This document shows, in pieces, positions 1 to 19,100 of a stretch of 64,000 nt of DNA. Origin of the DNA: Corbicula japonica (Eukaryota > Mollusca > Bivalvia > Venerida > Cyrenidae); contig JAZAYU010000011.1 in NCBI GenBank assembly GCA_038501625.1, positions 11,912,849 to 11,976,848 on the forward strand, in the 5' to 3' direction. Below the pieces are notes generated by a model. It was given only the letters and a program-made list of their open reading frames with translations, was not told the DNA's origin and ran no database searches. Each line of letters starts with the position of its first letter. Within the stretch, counting starts at the first letter, position 1. The position numbers were made by a program, and so were the translations under genes.

Positions 1-599
1 TCAATGCACACGAAATTAAAAAAAAAAGTAAATCAAAAACAAATACAAGTAAATGAGCAGTGAACATATGACGACATCAAACTAATTTTTTTTTAGTTAA
101 CATTAGGTTGAAAGATTATTTTGGAAATTACCTAAATAATATTTTTAAACTGTTCCATTGACTGCTTCTGCTTTAGAGCTCTTATGAAATAACACAAGGG
201 AGTCTTTAATACATGTTTGTTATGGTTATTGATAAATATGCTTGTGGCTAGTGCTACACTTAAACTATAGTCAGACATACTCGCACTTGTCCTTGACAAA
301 ATTTTCAAGCTTCTGAACGACAGTCTAAGAGTAAGGTATGGGTCCATCTACGGGTAGTACTTCCAATAAATAAGGATTGTTCCATTTGGACAGAAGTGTC
401 AAGAGTATTACAATAAGTGAAAAACAAAAAAACTTCATATCTATGGTTTGTTATGTTCAATTATTACAGGTTCATCTTGATTATTCTTTTTTTTTGCTTG
501 AAACAATGAATCCATTTTCATTCACATGGAACTGGTTTTAATAATATTAAGCTTGAAACTGGTTGAGGAACCTCATGGAGACTATGTGTTTCTGTTACC
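1..599. other. AT-rich stretch, no gene recognised
   Basis: I see no exon, RNA gene or repeat family that I recognise here. A 71-codon open frame on the minus strand (132-347) matches nothing I know and has no convincing splice context. The left edge of the window may cut a neighbouring gene, but nothing in the sequence shows it. Confidence 0.4.
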
Positions 600-755
600 A
601 GAAGGGATGGGAACGAGTAGCAAAATCGGTACTCGGGTACTCGGATCTTGTTCGTGAACAGAGGTGAATGTAATGATCCGATAGTGTAAGAGAGTGGATT
701 GAACCGGGTCCGAAAGGACCTAAATCTTGATCGTTACCATTGCGCCACAGAGGAT
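600..755 (-). repeat. tRNA-derived SINE fragment
   Basis: Read on the minus strand, this begins TCCTCTGTGGCGCAATGGTA. It contains a good RNA polymerase III A box (TGGCGCAATGG, complement of 738-748) and, about 35 nt further on, a B-box-like GGTTCAATCC (complement of 696-705) that is one base short of the consensus. The A box/B box spacing is tRNA-like, but a complete cloverleaf is not evident and the sequence continues past the tRNA-like head. I read it as a tRNA-derived SINE rather than a functional tRNA gene. Confidence 0.6.
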
Positions 756-1416
756 TGATCAATTTTATATAATCTTTATTCATTGCTGAGTGTTGTTCGT
801 CTACAGTCTCATTTTCATTATTTTTTATGAGAATATTTATTTACATTAATCAATTTCACATTTATGGGTCGCTGTCGAGTTTGGTAAAAAATCTTGACAT
901 TAAGCCTTAAAAAACTATTTGAAGCCGTCAAAAGTTGCGATAAAGATTCTTATCGCTGGCATATAGACATAGAAGGAAAAATTTCCGCATTGATTTGAAT
1001 AGTAACTGGGTTGTGCGTGAAGGGCGACCATCGTATATGTGGAAAAGCCCTTGTTGCGCACAAATAGTTGGGCTAACCAAGACTTTAGTCCTATGCATCA
1101 ACACCTGTCTGCATTTTGCTCGCTCTGGACAGATATCTAGGATCTTAAATTTATGCTCTGGAACAAAATAATAGTTTCAAGACAACATAAAAGTGTATGT
1201 TTAGGCTTGAATAACGACTGTATATTGGTAAATATTTGTATGTATTCTGGTACACGTTTCCAGTTTATACATAAACTTGGCATTCTAAAGAATTCTCTGT
1301 TGTACACTTAAAGAATTAATTTTGTTCATGGCATCCTTAAAACTTACATATTCTGATTCAAATATTGCTGTGCGTGCTCTTTTTGTAATATTTAACAGTA
1401 GTTTATCTTTTATTAC

Positions 1417-1807
1417 AGGGCTGTGAACACCAAATTTCAAAATCAGCTGAAAATTGCGGCAGGGGGTCCAGGGGGGCCGCCTTAGGCCCCTTGGTTTGTC
1501 CAGGGCGAAGCTCTGGTGGGGGGGGGGGGGGGCTAGGGGGCCGAAGCCCACCAGAAGCTCCTGGGAGTTTAGCTTTTGGCAGTGTCTAAAATGCCTTAAA
1601 ATATGCAGCAACGATAAAATCCATCGGGTTCAGTATAATAGTAAACGAATACGTAGATCTACACGTGAAATTGGAAATCGCATTGAACCAGTAAAAGTGG
1701 TATACCCACCCCCCGAATTTCTCCTCGAATTTACATCAATCTCAAATTGATCCTGGCGGACCAAAAATCGCGGAAATCCGCGAATTCGCGGAAAATTCAC
1801 AGCCCTT
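1417..1807. mobile_element. TIR element with AGGGCTGTGAA ends
   Basis: The segment starts AGGGCTGTGAAC and ends TTCACAGCCCT, which are inverted copies of each other. Inside are a G homopolymer run near 1517-1533 and a CCGCGAATTCGCGG palindrome near the right end. There is no transposase frame, so it looks like a non-autonomous DNA transposon. Open frames on either strand here are not genes. Confidence 0.65.
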
Positions 1808-2579
1808 AAAAAGATTCTTAGCTATTTACTCCAATGCCTCCCCAAATAACATTACAAAGATCTATGTAAAGTTGTAGATCTCTAAATTTTGATTGCAAAA
1901 AATGCGTTAAAGTTACGCTTTATAAATAAGAACTTGTTCATAATAATGAGTTCAATAAACAATGATATACTTTTAAGGAATTTGTGTAAACAAAGTAGAC
2001 CAGATTCTATTTAATTGACTTTCTACTTTTTAAATTTCCGCGCGTTCAAATAAAGGGACATGACTATGTCCATGTTGCATCAGATTTGTTAGTGCCGTGT
2101 GCAAATATTGCTACGACTTCATTGGACAATCAAAGCCGGTGTTCTAAAAATAAAGGGATACCCTCAAATTAGAATCTCGCACGCGGTAATTGGCTGACAG
2201 AAACTCGAGTAAACATCGATTATTCGGTACTTTCTTCCTTATAATTCACTCACAGGATCTACGTTTGTTTTCCAGAATACCATGTTCTTGCCGAATTGCC
2301 TATCCTTTTCATTTATCCTGTTCGATATTTGACAGCTGTTCAGGAACAACTTTGTTCGCACTAATATATTTCGTACCCTATGTCGGTAAACATCTACATC
2401 GTCAGTCACGCTTTGCTGTTACGCCTTAATAGGATTTGCAAGGGAACTGCTGATCATAAGGTCCATGCTCCGTGCAATATGATTACTTAGTCTATTGTTG
2501 CCGTTGCTTACTGCTAGACTGGATCATTGGATGCTAAAATTTCACGAACACTACCTAGTCTACATAATTGAGTCTCTTG
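1808..2579. other. unassigned upstream DNA
   Basis: No exon is recognised. The stretch around 2030-2180 is locally richer in CG dinucleotides and holds ATTGG/CCAAT-type motifs, so an upstream promoter or non-coding first exon of the eIF2-alpha gene could lie here. The sequence alone does not settle this. Confidence 0.25.
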
Positions 2580-2757
2580 TTAACCCTTTCCCCCATATAC
2601 ACCCCGTTATGGCATGGGCGAACGGTGTCGATCCTGATCAGCCAGAACATCCATGCCATCTGATAAGGATCTGCTATGTCAGAATTTTGATTTATTAGGT
2701 TACTTTTGACAAAAAAGCGAACAGTACAAATCCTGATTGGACGACACAGATGTTCCC
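2580..2757. mobile_element. Family B MITE, degraded copy
   Basis: Begins TTAACCCTTTCCCCCATATA and continues with the family B body (GATCCTGATCAGCC..., ATTAGGTTACTTTTGAC). The right half is eroded and the terminal AAAGGGTTAA is not found. Confidence 0.65.
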
Positions 2758-3022
2758 GTAGTCCAAAAATTTAGACGTTAACGGTGGATTTGATGTTAAT
2801 TTTTTGAAAGGTCAAATCCATTTGCCAGATAAAAAAATGTAAAAAAATGTGACGTCTTTCTATGAAGGACTAAGACGTTCCCGCTGATCTGACTACACAT
2901 GTAAAAAGGATAAAATGATTATAATGTACAGGCTTGAAGAAATGACATTTCTTCCATTTCAGAGTAACATCACATTGTTAATATCGTTTATATCACTCTT
3001 TTTTCGACGTTTTGGCATTTAG

Positions 3023-3116
3023 CCTTTTTCAAGATTATATTATACAGAAAATTTCTATGTACATCTTTCTCATGTAGCTGTAGAAATTTTCTGTATAATA
3101 TAATCTTGAAAAAGGC
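3023..3116. repeat. Long perfect-stem hairpin
   Basis: About 35 bp, including CAAGATTATATTATACAG, recurs as its reverse complement after a loop of about 20 bp. The result is a foldback stem of GCCTTTTTCAAG...CTTGAAAAAGGC type. It lies about 75 bp upstream of the splice acceptor of the first eIF2-alpha coding exon. It is probably a small foldback transposon remnant. Confidence 0.75.
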
Positions 3117-3191
3117 TTAAAATGCAATGTTATGTTATTTACGTTCATCCCTGATACTATGTAATTTAACTTTATTTAATTTCCATTTCAG

Positions 3192-10323
<7,132 letters not shown>

Positions 10324-10615
10324 TTCTGACAGTGTCTATTTATTTGGGATTAATGTTTATTGTTATACAGGGAATACTGTGACATTGTAATTGCTTAGTA
10401 ATATCACATTTGTAAAGTCTGATTGATAGGTGAACAGAACCCAAAATTGCAGCGACATTACAATGACATTGTGGATTATATTTACCAAATGCAAATGTTA
10501 TATTTTGGTTATAACCAGCTTAAAATAATTGAGTACTGAATAGAAAATAATTTAAAAAAGGCAGTTATATCCTGTGCAGAACTGAAAATTGATATTTCAC
10601 AGATTCAGATTCGTG

Positions 10616-10852
10616 AAACCTTTACTCCGTATATATGCCTGTGTCAATAGTGTAGATCCAGATCAGAGCTGGTACATCCATGCCGACTGATAAGATTCTG
10701 TACTGTTTGCTTTTTGAATCATTAGGTTAATTCTGACTGAAAAAGTGAACAGTGCAAATCCTGTTAAGATGGCATGGATGTGCCAGTTCTGATCTGGATC
10801 TTCACTGTTCACACATGCAACAAAATGTGAATATAAGGAGTACAGGGTTAAA
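10616..10852. mobile_element. Family B MITE in the eIF2-alpha 3' UTR
   Basis: AAACCTTTACTCCGTATATA ... ATATAAGGAGTACAGGGTTAA with both palindromic arms. It lies between the eIF2-alpha stop codon (10321-10323) and its likely polyadenylation signal (10916), so the mature 3' UTR should carry a self-complementary hairpin. Confidence 0.8.
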
Positions 10853-10915
10853 AAGAACTAGCATCAATGTCAGGTTTTTGCATATATTATGTAAATATAA
10901 ACTTCATTCATTGTG

Positions 10916-10921
10916 AATAAA
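10916..10921 (+). promoter_or_regulatory. Polyadenylation signal, eIF2-alpha
   Basis: AATAAA about 590 bp after the stop codon, in TTGTGAATAAAGGTAAAC. It is the first well-placed signal after the last exon. Confidence 0.6.
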
Positions 10922-11232
10922 GGTAAACTATAAAATGTGTTAGTATTTAATTAGCCCTTACCAAGCATACATTGAGTTATGTTAAAGTAAATTGTGTAGA
11001 TAACACTATTGTTACAAGGTGAGGCCAGAGAGTGAAATACCCCCCCCCCCCCCTCCCTCCCCCACTCCTTGTACAATAAGGACTAGTAGCATATGATGTG
11101 TACCTGATGACATCTTGAAGTGTGTTATAGCATCGTACGTAGTAGAATTTCATATTTGGCAAATTTTTTAAACAATCTAGAGGGATTTACATTGATACAA
11201 CTTGTACAAGCACCTCATCTTGTTCAGCCTGT

Positions 11233-11377
11233 GCCCAAGATCATAAAACTAAATCTGGAGATCAGTCTCAAATCTCAAGCATCTGATTGGCTGAAATGGC
11301 GACCAGTCGCCATTTCAGCCAATCAGATCCTTGAGATTCGAGACTGATCACAAAACTTAGTTTTAGGATCTTGGGCC
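11233..11377. mobile_element. Family A foldback element
   Basis: CCCAAGATCATAAAACTAAA ... TTAGTTTTAGGATCTTGGG. The centre is CTGATTGGCTGAAATGGCGA followed by its inverse TCGCCATTTCAGCCAATCAG, a near-perfect palindrome with two divergent CCAAT boxes. Confidence 0.9.
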
Positions 11378-12867
11378 CTGTAATTTAGCAGCTAGTAATA
11401 AGAGTGCCAAACTGCCACAAAATATGCCTGTCAGAGCAGATATTAATTTTTGTGATGTGTTAGCTATAACACTTGCACTCAATAGAAATACAATGCAGGC
11501 AAGGTATGTTTTAAAACTGAAATGGTTAATAATGCTGTCCATACTGTGGTAAAATTATGGTTTGTGTGCAGTAAACTTATAATTTCAAATTTCCTACTGT
11601 CTGATTTTGCAGTTAATCCAAACATCCTATAAATATTGAAAAAGGAACATATATTTGTACCTACTCTTCATGAAGTTCATGTTCTTGTCCACTCCAGTTT
11701 TCTAATGGTTTCATGTTGTTGTTTTTTTTTTTTCATTTATTTCAACAGTTGTATTTAAGGTAAATAATAAATTCCAGACAAAATACGAGTATAAAAATAT
11801 GTAATAGCGGAAATTGGTTTTAGTTTTGACCAGTGAAAATAAAACATGTATTAATCAAATGAGCTCTGCATCTTTGGAGTTTAAAGACGAAACAATGGTG
11901 AATAAAATTCTGATTTTTTAATACTATAAATGCATTCTGAAAAATTACATGAAATTGCAAAAAAAAGAACAAAAAAGTGTTTATGATATCAAGTCTTTGT
12001 GTAGTTAATACCGAGTAAAAATGAAAACTTACCAGTTTTTAATTTAAAAAACTTTGTTCAGTGATGCTTTATTTTACCTTCCGTTTAGCTTATGGTATTT
12101 GCCAGATCTTTGATAGAGCGGGAAGATTTTGTTATTTTTCACAGAGGTCTCCTCTTTCTTAAATAATGATAAGAGCGATATATATTTTTTTAGTCTCAAA
12201 CAGATTATTTGACGTTCATTGTAGAAGTTTATATCATGTACAGAATGAAAAACATAAGCTTTAAACCCCACGGATGCAAAGAAATAAGATAAAGTTGTTT
12301 AAATATCCGGCGTTTGTTTGTTGTTGTTGTTTTTTTTTGCAAATAACCTCCCTTTTTAATTATTGAAAGAACAACATCCAACTGTTAATTTTCCACAGCC
12401 ACATTTTTTTTAAACCGACAAATAAAGATAAACATTTTGGTGATCAAAATATCCAGATATTTGCATTTACTAGCATCATTAATGCAATTTGATTTTTATA
12501 TGTTATTTTGTCAAGTTTTCATTTTGGCTCAGTATACTTGAACTATAATAAACCATTTCCTAAACATTTTGATTTGTGAATTTTGTTGGCACTGAGAAGT
12601 CCTACAGTTCACTGGTAAGCATAAAAATATCGACAATTATTCATTAATACTACATGTATAAGCAGAATTGTTGATTTTATGCATCGTTGTCATTGTTTCA
12701 AGTTGCACTTCAGTACAAAGTGTAGTTTTAAAATGTGCTGTATGAAAGCAGTTAATTCTTGAAGTACCTAAATAAACAGTACCGAAAGACTTGTAGTTCT
12801 TGTGAAATGAGCATCTTCAATTTTATCACGTTCTATTCTTTCGTTTTTAATTAGTCATTTTTAAGCT

Positions 12868-12950
12868 CTTGCTCTCATTACCTCTCTACTTTTTGGCTGT
12901 TTGTGGATGCTGTGATTTCTTGTAGCAGTTATTCCTGATATACACTTTCA
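12868..12950. repeat. Family O dispersed repeat, 3' fragment
   Basis: TACCTCTCTACTTTTTGGCT, then GATGCTGTGATTTCTTGTAG and TTCCTGATAT, matches the tail of the copies at 59115 and 63025. Confidence 0.55.
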
Positions 12951-13149
12951 TTGTTTTATTCCATTGAAAAATTATCGAAGTCGCTTTTTTATGATCTGAC
13001 AAATCTGTGACGGACGGAAAATTGTTACCCGGTTATTTTTCCATGTGGAGGAAAGCATATTGGAAAGTTGGAGTTTGTAGAATATAAATTGAAGAGTTCT
13101 CACCCTTGAATTGAAAGGTGTTTTCCCATCAGAGGCGCTCGTCTGCTCG

Positions 13150-13157
13150 TGACGTCA
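13150..13157 (+). promoter_or_regulatory. CRE palindrome upstream of HDAC1
   Basis: TGACGTCA, the full cAMP-response/ATF palindrome, 24 bp before the HDAC1 start codon in a locally CG-richer stretch. The position fits a core promoter or 5' UTR element; function is inferred. Confidence 0.5.
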
Positions 13158-13180
13158 CGATCTCCAAATAGGATACGAAA

Positions 13181-16100
13181 ATGTCAACTCAACCACACAG
13201 CAAAAAAAGAATTTGTTACTACTACGATGGTAATTGTTGTTAATAGGTCGAATCTTAATTAACAGCTTTTTTTTGCTTCAGCAGGTACCAGATTTGTGCA
13301 TGCGTTCGCCTTCTACACGGAAAAGACAAAGAATGGATCAGCCGGCGCGGAATTCCCACGCCGTTCACAAAATGAGTTTTGGGGCAAATTCAAAATATTC
13401 CATTAGTTTATATTCTAAGACTCATGGATATCTGATCGTTCATTTTGAAAATATCACTTTGCCAATCTATTTTTTGCTAGTTTTTGTTCTGATGTGGATC
13501 TATAGTTGTGACCTACTTTTTGCATAGTAGAAAAACAATGAAAACTACGGAAGGCATGATTACGAATTCTATGTAACGCAAATTTTACGTAGTTTATGCT
13601 CTTTGTATTAGTGAATGATTCATTCACTTGTGAATATAATCACAGAAAACTATAAATTATATTTGTTAATTATTTAAAATGTATAAAATGCAGTTTAGAG
13701 CAAAGTTGTTACAAATGCAATTTGCAGAATGTAGATTAAAAACTATGGAAGACTGAAACCTGAATTGCATGCAGTTATGGTCCTTTCTATAAAGAACTAT
13801 ATGAACATAATAGTGTTTAAATTCTTTGAAAGATAGAAAATAAACTAATTTATGTTCTTTTATTTCGAATGTGGTTTATGGAATTTTGTGTTTATTTAAA
13901 TTTCACTTGAAGTAGAATGGTGTCCACAATGTTAACTTGAACAATGTTAAATCTATCATTATATGTCTGTGTTCATTAGGTTATGACATAAGATTTAGTT
14001 TTAGGAGACAGTTAAGGTGCTTATATGCAGAAAATGTCTTTTAGAAGCACAATCAGTAAAACAACAACAACCCCCCCCCCCCCAAAAAAAAACAAAAAAA
14101 CATGACAAAGTATGATAATTATTTCAAGCACAGTTTGGCTACTTTGTAAGGCCTGATTAGATACAGGTTCTTAATCAGTTTATGTTATATTTAAACATAA
14201 ACTCATTTAATTTCTTATAACAGTGAGTGGTTATGTCCCCTGTATTTATATTTTCCCATAAGAATTCATTACATTAAACTATCAGATATTAAAAGTAGTA
14301 CACTAAGTTTTTCTGTCTCGATATATTTCTTAGATTTACTCTTCTGACCGAGCTTGGGTTTGATTTTATAGTTTTATTTTCAACTGTTCAACTATCATGG
14401 ATGAAGCTGTTTTATTTGAGCAGAAGTATTACAAGTAAAATGGTTGAAGAGCAAATGAAGATTCAGTCATTTACTAACATGAAGTACATTTCAACTATTA
14501 AATAAATGCAACTATTAAAAAAAGTCAGAAAAAGCAAGTCATAGCCTGACAGGAGGGGGTGTATAGTCGATGGAAAATTAACTGTTAGTTATAGAGCCAT
14601 TACTGATTATCAAAACATGTTTTATTCCCAAAATGTCCGTAGAAATCCCCAATATGAGAAAAATACATTAGTTACTTAGTTATATTTGACTATCACATCA
14701 AACTCTTAATTCATAGTAATTTGGATTGGTATTAATCAAATGTTGAAATAAATCTATCTGTTGTTTTTTTTTTTCAAGAAAGTTGAAATTCCTAATCTTA
14801 GTTTTAAAAAAATAACGCATTCATACAATCAGAAAGGCCCAGGTGTCATTCACCAAATGGTACAATAAAAATTCACTGACAATTTTTCAAGAAAACTACA
14901 CATCTGTGGTTTTGAAATGTTATTATTTTAATCATTTTAAAAGACTTTTTAAATAAAAGGGAAGAATATTCCTAATTCTCTGTATACTGATAATAAGTAT
15001 GAAATATGCTTAAATGCATTGACTGGCATTTAAATGATAGACTTTCAACTGACTTTTCAACTGATTGATTCATGAAATCATTTTCAGGAGACATCGGGAA
15101 TTATTACTATGGACAGGGTCACCCAATGAAACCCCATCGTATACGTATGACACACAATCTGATCCTAAATTATGGACTGTACAGAAAAATGGAAATCTAT
15201 GTAAGTATCAACATTTAATGGTCTGGTCAAACACAGTTTTAATTATATTTCGAATTTAACATAGCTTACAATATAATGTGTCCCTGCAGGGCACTCGTTT
15301 GGCTGTTTTTAGGGCCGAATATGGGCCCCATTCCCCTGTCAAAATAGTATGTTTTTTTCCCTTATTTCAGAAAAAAATTCCCCTAAAAATCTAAAATATT
15401 AAAAAATAATAATAAAAAGTAACTAAAGTGTTTTATTTTTAAGTCTTCAGTCACAGAGTATGCTTGCTATTACAATAAGAGGTAGAAAACAGTGTTACAA
15501 GTGTCTGTAACCCTTGAAAGTATACAAGTTATGACTTAAAATTCCCCTTTTTGTTTTAAAATGACGCAAAATTCCCCTTCCTGGGGGTATGGGTAACTGT
15601 CCCCGAAAGTTGTCTAGTGCCCTGCCCTGGAAATGAATGATACGGTAATACAAACAGTCATATGTTGGACAATTCTTGTATTGCAAATACAATGTACCAT
15701 GTGCATTAAAACATATAACATAAATATAGAGAGTAAACTTCAGTAAAGGGATAAGACCCTCAATAATTGAGTTGCAGTTTTCCATACAGTATAAGCTCTC
15801 CTGTTTCAGAGACCACACAAGGCCACACAGGAAGAGATGACCAAGTTTCACAGTGACGATTACATCAAGTTTCTCCGAAGCATTCGCCCAGATAACATGT
15901 CAGAATATAACAAACAGATGCAGAGATGTAAGTCCACTCTTGCTTTATAATGAAGGCCTTGCTTCAAAGTATAAAAATTGTAACATTTATGAATTGCATT
16001 TACAAATATATAATGATTCAAAACGTTAGAGACACTGGATTCACTTACTTCATTATATAATTCAAATGTTAAAAATACATGACAGTTTATTACAATGATT

Positions 16101-19100
16101 ATATATGGTATTTTCAGTCAATGTAGGAGAGGATTGCCCCGTGTTTGATGGGATGTACGAGTTTTGCCAGCTGTCCACTGGAGGATCTGTTGGTGAGTCA
16201 CTTGACAAAGTAAAAGCTGGCCTGTTCCTAGGGTCATAAACCTTAAACTAGAGACCAGTCTCAAATCTCAAGTATCTGATCAATTAGACACTTGAGATTT
16301 GAGACTGGTTTTCATTCTTAGTTTTATGATCTTGGGCCCAGCAATGCTAGTATTTTTTCAGTCAGTTCGCTGTCTGAAAGTTTTATTATGGCTAAAAAAT
16401 GTATGTTTTTATTTACAATCAAGAGGCTAGATTGTGCTGGAATAGTTTCTACCTTCTGGTGATATACAAAATTAAATTTCCTTCAGTCTAAATTATCTGT
16501 GAAGAATTTTGTTCAGATGGATTGTAAAATAGGAAGTTAGACTTTAGCTTTAAAAATTCACTGTTGGCTAATTTTGAAATTAAAAATTACATCTGTGTTT
16601 TAGCTGGAGCTGTGAAGTTGAATAAGCAAGCTGCAGACATTGCTGTGAACTGGGCTGGAGGTCTCCATCATGCCAAGAAGTCAGAGGCATCAGGATTCTG
16701 TTATGTCAATGATATAGTCCTTGCCATCCTTGAATTACTGAAGTAAGTCATCAACTGTATTAGCTAAACATGCCTATGCACGATTATGAAATGTAAGCAT
16801 TTTTAATTAGCTGGCATTAGTTCGTTAGTGGTTATGTCTCAAATTTTTAAGTTTTGATTACATATTTATCACTTTCTGTTGTTTTACAAGCATTACAAAT
16901 GCTTATTTGTTTATTTATCCTTGTTATGACCATATAAGAAGAGCACTGTTTGAAGGATAAACATGATGTTAAACAAGTATGTACATATAAATATATTTGT
17001 GTTTTTGTGGATATGGTCCTGCCTGAAGTGACATCATTGTATTTATTTAATCTGCTCAGAAATGCATATCATCAACCCTTTATTCCATATTTATGCATTT
17101 TAATGTGTGTAAGACCAGTGTAAATCCAGATCAGGTGGCACATCCTTGCCATTATATCTGTGCCCAAGGTTATAAAACTGAGCAAGGAAACCAGTCTCAG
17201 ATCTCAAGTATCTGATTGGCTGAAATGGCGACCAGTTGCCATTTCAGCCAATCTGATTCTTGAGATTTGAGACTGGTTTCCAATCTCAGTTTTATAACCT
17301 TCAGCCCAGGTTCTACACTGGTCGCTTCTTGGTCTGAAATTACCTAATGAATCAAAAGCAAACAGTTCAGATCCTGAGCAGATGGTACTGTTCGCCGATG
17401 GAATATCAGCCATATCCCATGGAGTAAAGGGTTATTGTATTATTTTTTATCCACAGATACCACCAGAGAGTATTGTACATAGATATAGACATACACCATG
17501 GTGATGGGGTAGAAGAGGCGTTCTACACCACAGATCGTGTCATGACTGTCTCATTCCATAAATATGGAGAGTATTTCCCAGGAACCGGTGATCTCAGGGT
17601 ATGACCACTCACTAAATAGTAACAAACCCCTTCAGTAGAAATTTTTTTTGGGGGGGTGGGGGCTAAAAATGTAAATCCTAGAAATAAATGTTTAGCAGAC
17701 AACATAACTTTATTTATAATTTGCATAGTACAAATATTTGATTAATAAGAAAGTGTTGATGAAATTCACAGTTACTTACACAGTTAGAGAAAGGTGGGAG
17801 TATTTCCAACAATTAGCATACTCTATGGTGCACCTTTGATTTGAAAGAAGTGTTCTCTAGAAAATAATCAACTATATACAATTTATCAAATGTCACATAC
17901 TGCTTAAAGCAATTAACTGACAGTCTTTTTACATGATATCAATTTATATGTACATAAATAACATTAAATATTACAGAATTGTTATGTGTTTTACAGGATA
18001 TAGGTGCAGGAAAGGGAAAATACTATGCAGTGAACTTCCCTCTACGTGATGGTATTGATGATGATGCCTATGAAACCATCTTTAAACCCGTAAGTTTATG
18101 AGTTAAACCTTTCTTCCAAAGAAACACCTTTATTGCATGGGGAACAGTTTAGATCCAGATCAGCTGGCAAATCCACGCCGTCTGATCAGGATCTAACTGT
18201 TCGCTTTTTTATTCATTAGGTTATTTCTGACCAAAATGCGACCAGTGCAGATCCTGATCAGACGGCAGGATGTGCTGGCTGATCTGGATCTACATTGGTC
18301 GCACATGCGTAAAAATGCAGTTATATGGAGGAAAGGGTTAAGACATATCAGAATGTTAACTGGAATCATTAGTTTAGATTTATGTGATTTTGTTAAAGTT
18401 TTGGTGTTTGGTTTGAATAAATGGCACATTAACCCTTTACTCAATATATATGATGTTTATCACATGGGCAAACAGTGTAGATCCAGGTTAGCCAGCTCAT
18501 CTGTGCTGCTGGCTTTTAGAATCATTAGGTTATTTCTGACCAGGACGCCACTAGTGTAGATTCTGGTCATACAGCATGGATGTGCCTGCTGATCTGGATC
18601 TACACTGGTCACACATCAGATAAAATCCCTATATATGGAGTAAAGAGTTAATTGACAAACTGTATCCCATTACACTATACACTGTACATATAAAGCATAT
18701 GGTTACAAAGTCACAGTCTTGGAAGTGCTGTATACCTTTTGAAATCCTGTTTTTTTTCCCAGCGGTATCTATCAGTCTCAGCCAGTGAACAAAAGCTGTA
18801 TATTTTGCTTTAGCTGGCCTTTGGCATAAATCAGTTACAAACAATTTTGTTTTTTTACGCTTACATCTGAAATACATCTGAATAAATGAAGAGATCCAAA
18901 TAATCCACATCAGTGTTTTATGTATTTTCTTATTATGTGATGTAGGTTATGACAAAGGTAATGGAGATGTATCAGCCTAGTGTTATAGTGCTGCAGTGTG
19001 GGGCAGATTCTCTCTCCGGGGACAGGCTCGGCTGTTTTAATCTCACTTTGAAAGGTTAGTATTGTACAATACAAATGTAATAAGTTACAGTGTTTAAGCT

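Larger units (their letters stand above)
10940..13100. other. Intergenic region between EIF2S1 and HDAC1
   Basis: AT-rich, with a C homopolymer tract near 11041-11054, one family A palindrome (11233-11377) and a family O fragment (12868-12950). I recognise no exon. The open frames seen here have no family resemblance. Confidence 0.6.

Noticed and set aside
600..755. Possible tRNA gene on the minus strand
   Set aside because: The A box is good, but the B box lacks a base, no clear anticodon arm or matching acceptor stem forms, and the sequence runs on as in a SINE.
1285..1750. Two opposed frames of about 100 codons, one Gly/Pro-rich
   Set aside because: They lie in a TIR element with a G homopolymer and have no protein family features.
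13234..13527. 97-codon plus-strand frame in HDAC1 intron 1, with a CG-rich start and an Arg/Lys-rich segment
   Set aside because: No family resemblance, and its first part is intron. It could hint at an alternative first exon, but nothing supports one.
18193..18559. Long frames on both strands with [12 protein letters not shown] residues
   Set aside because: They recur at every family B copy and are translations of its palindrome.
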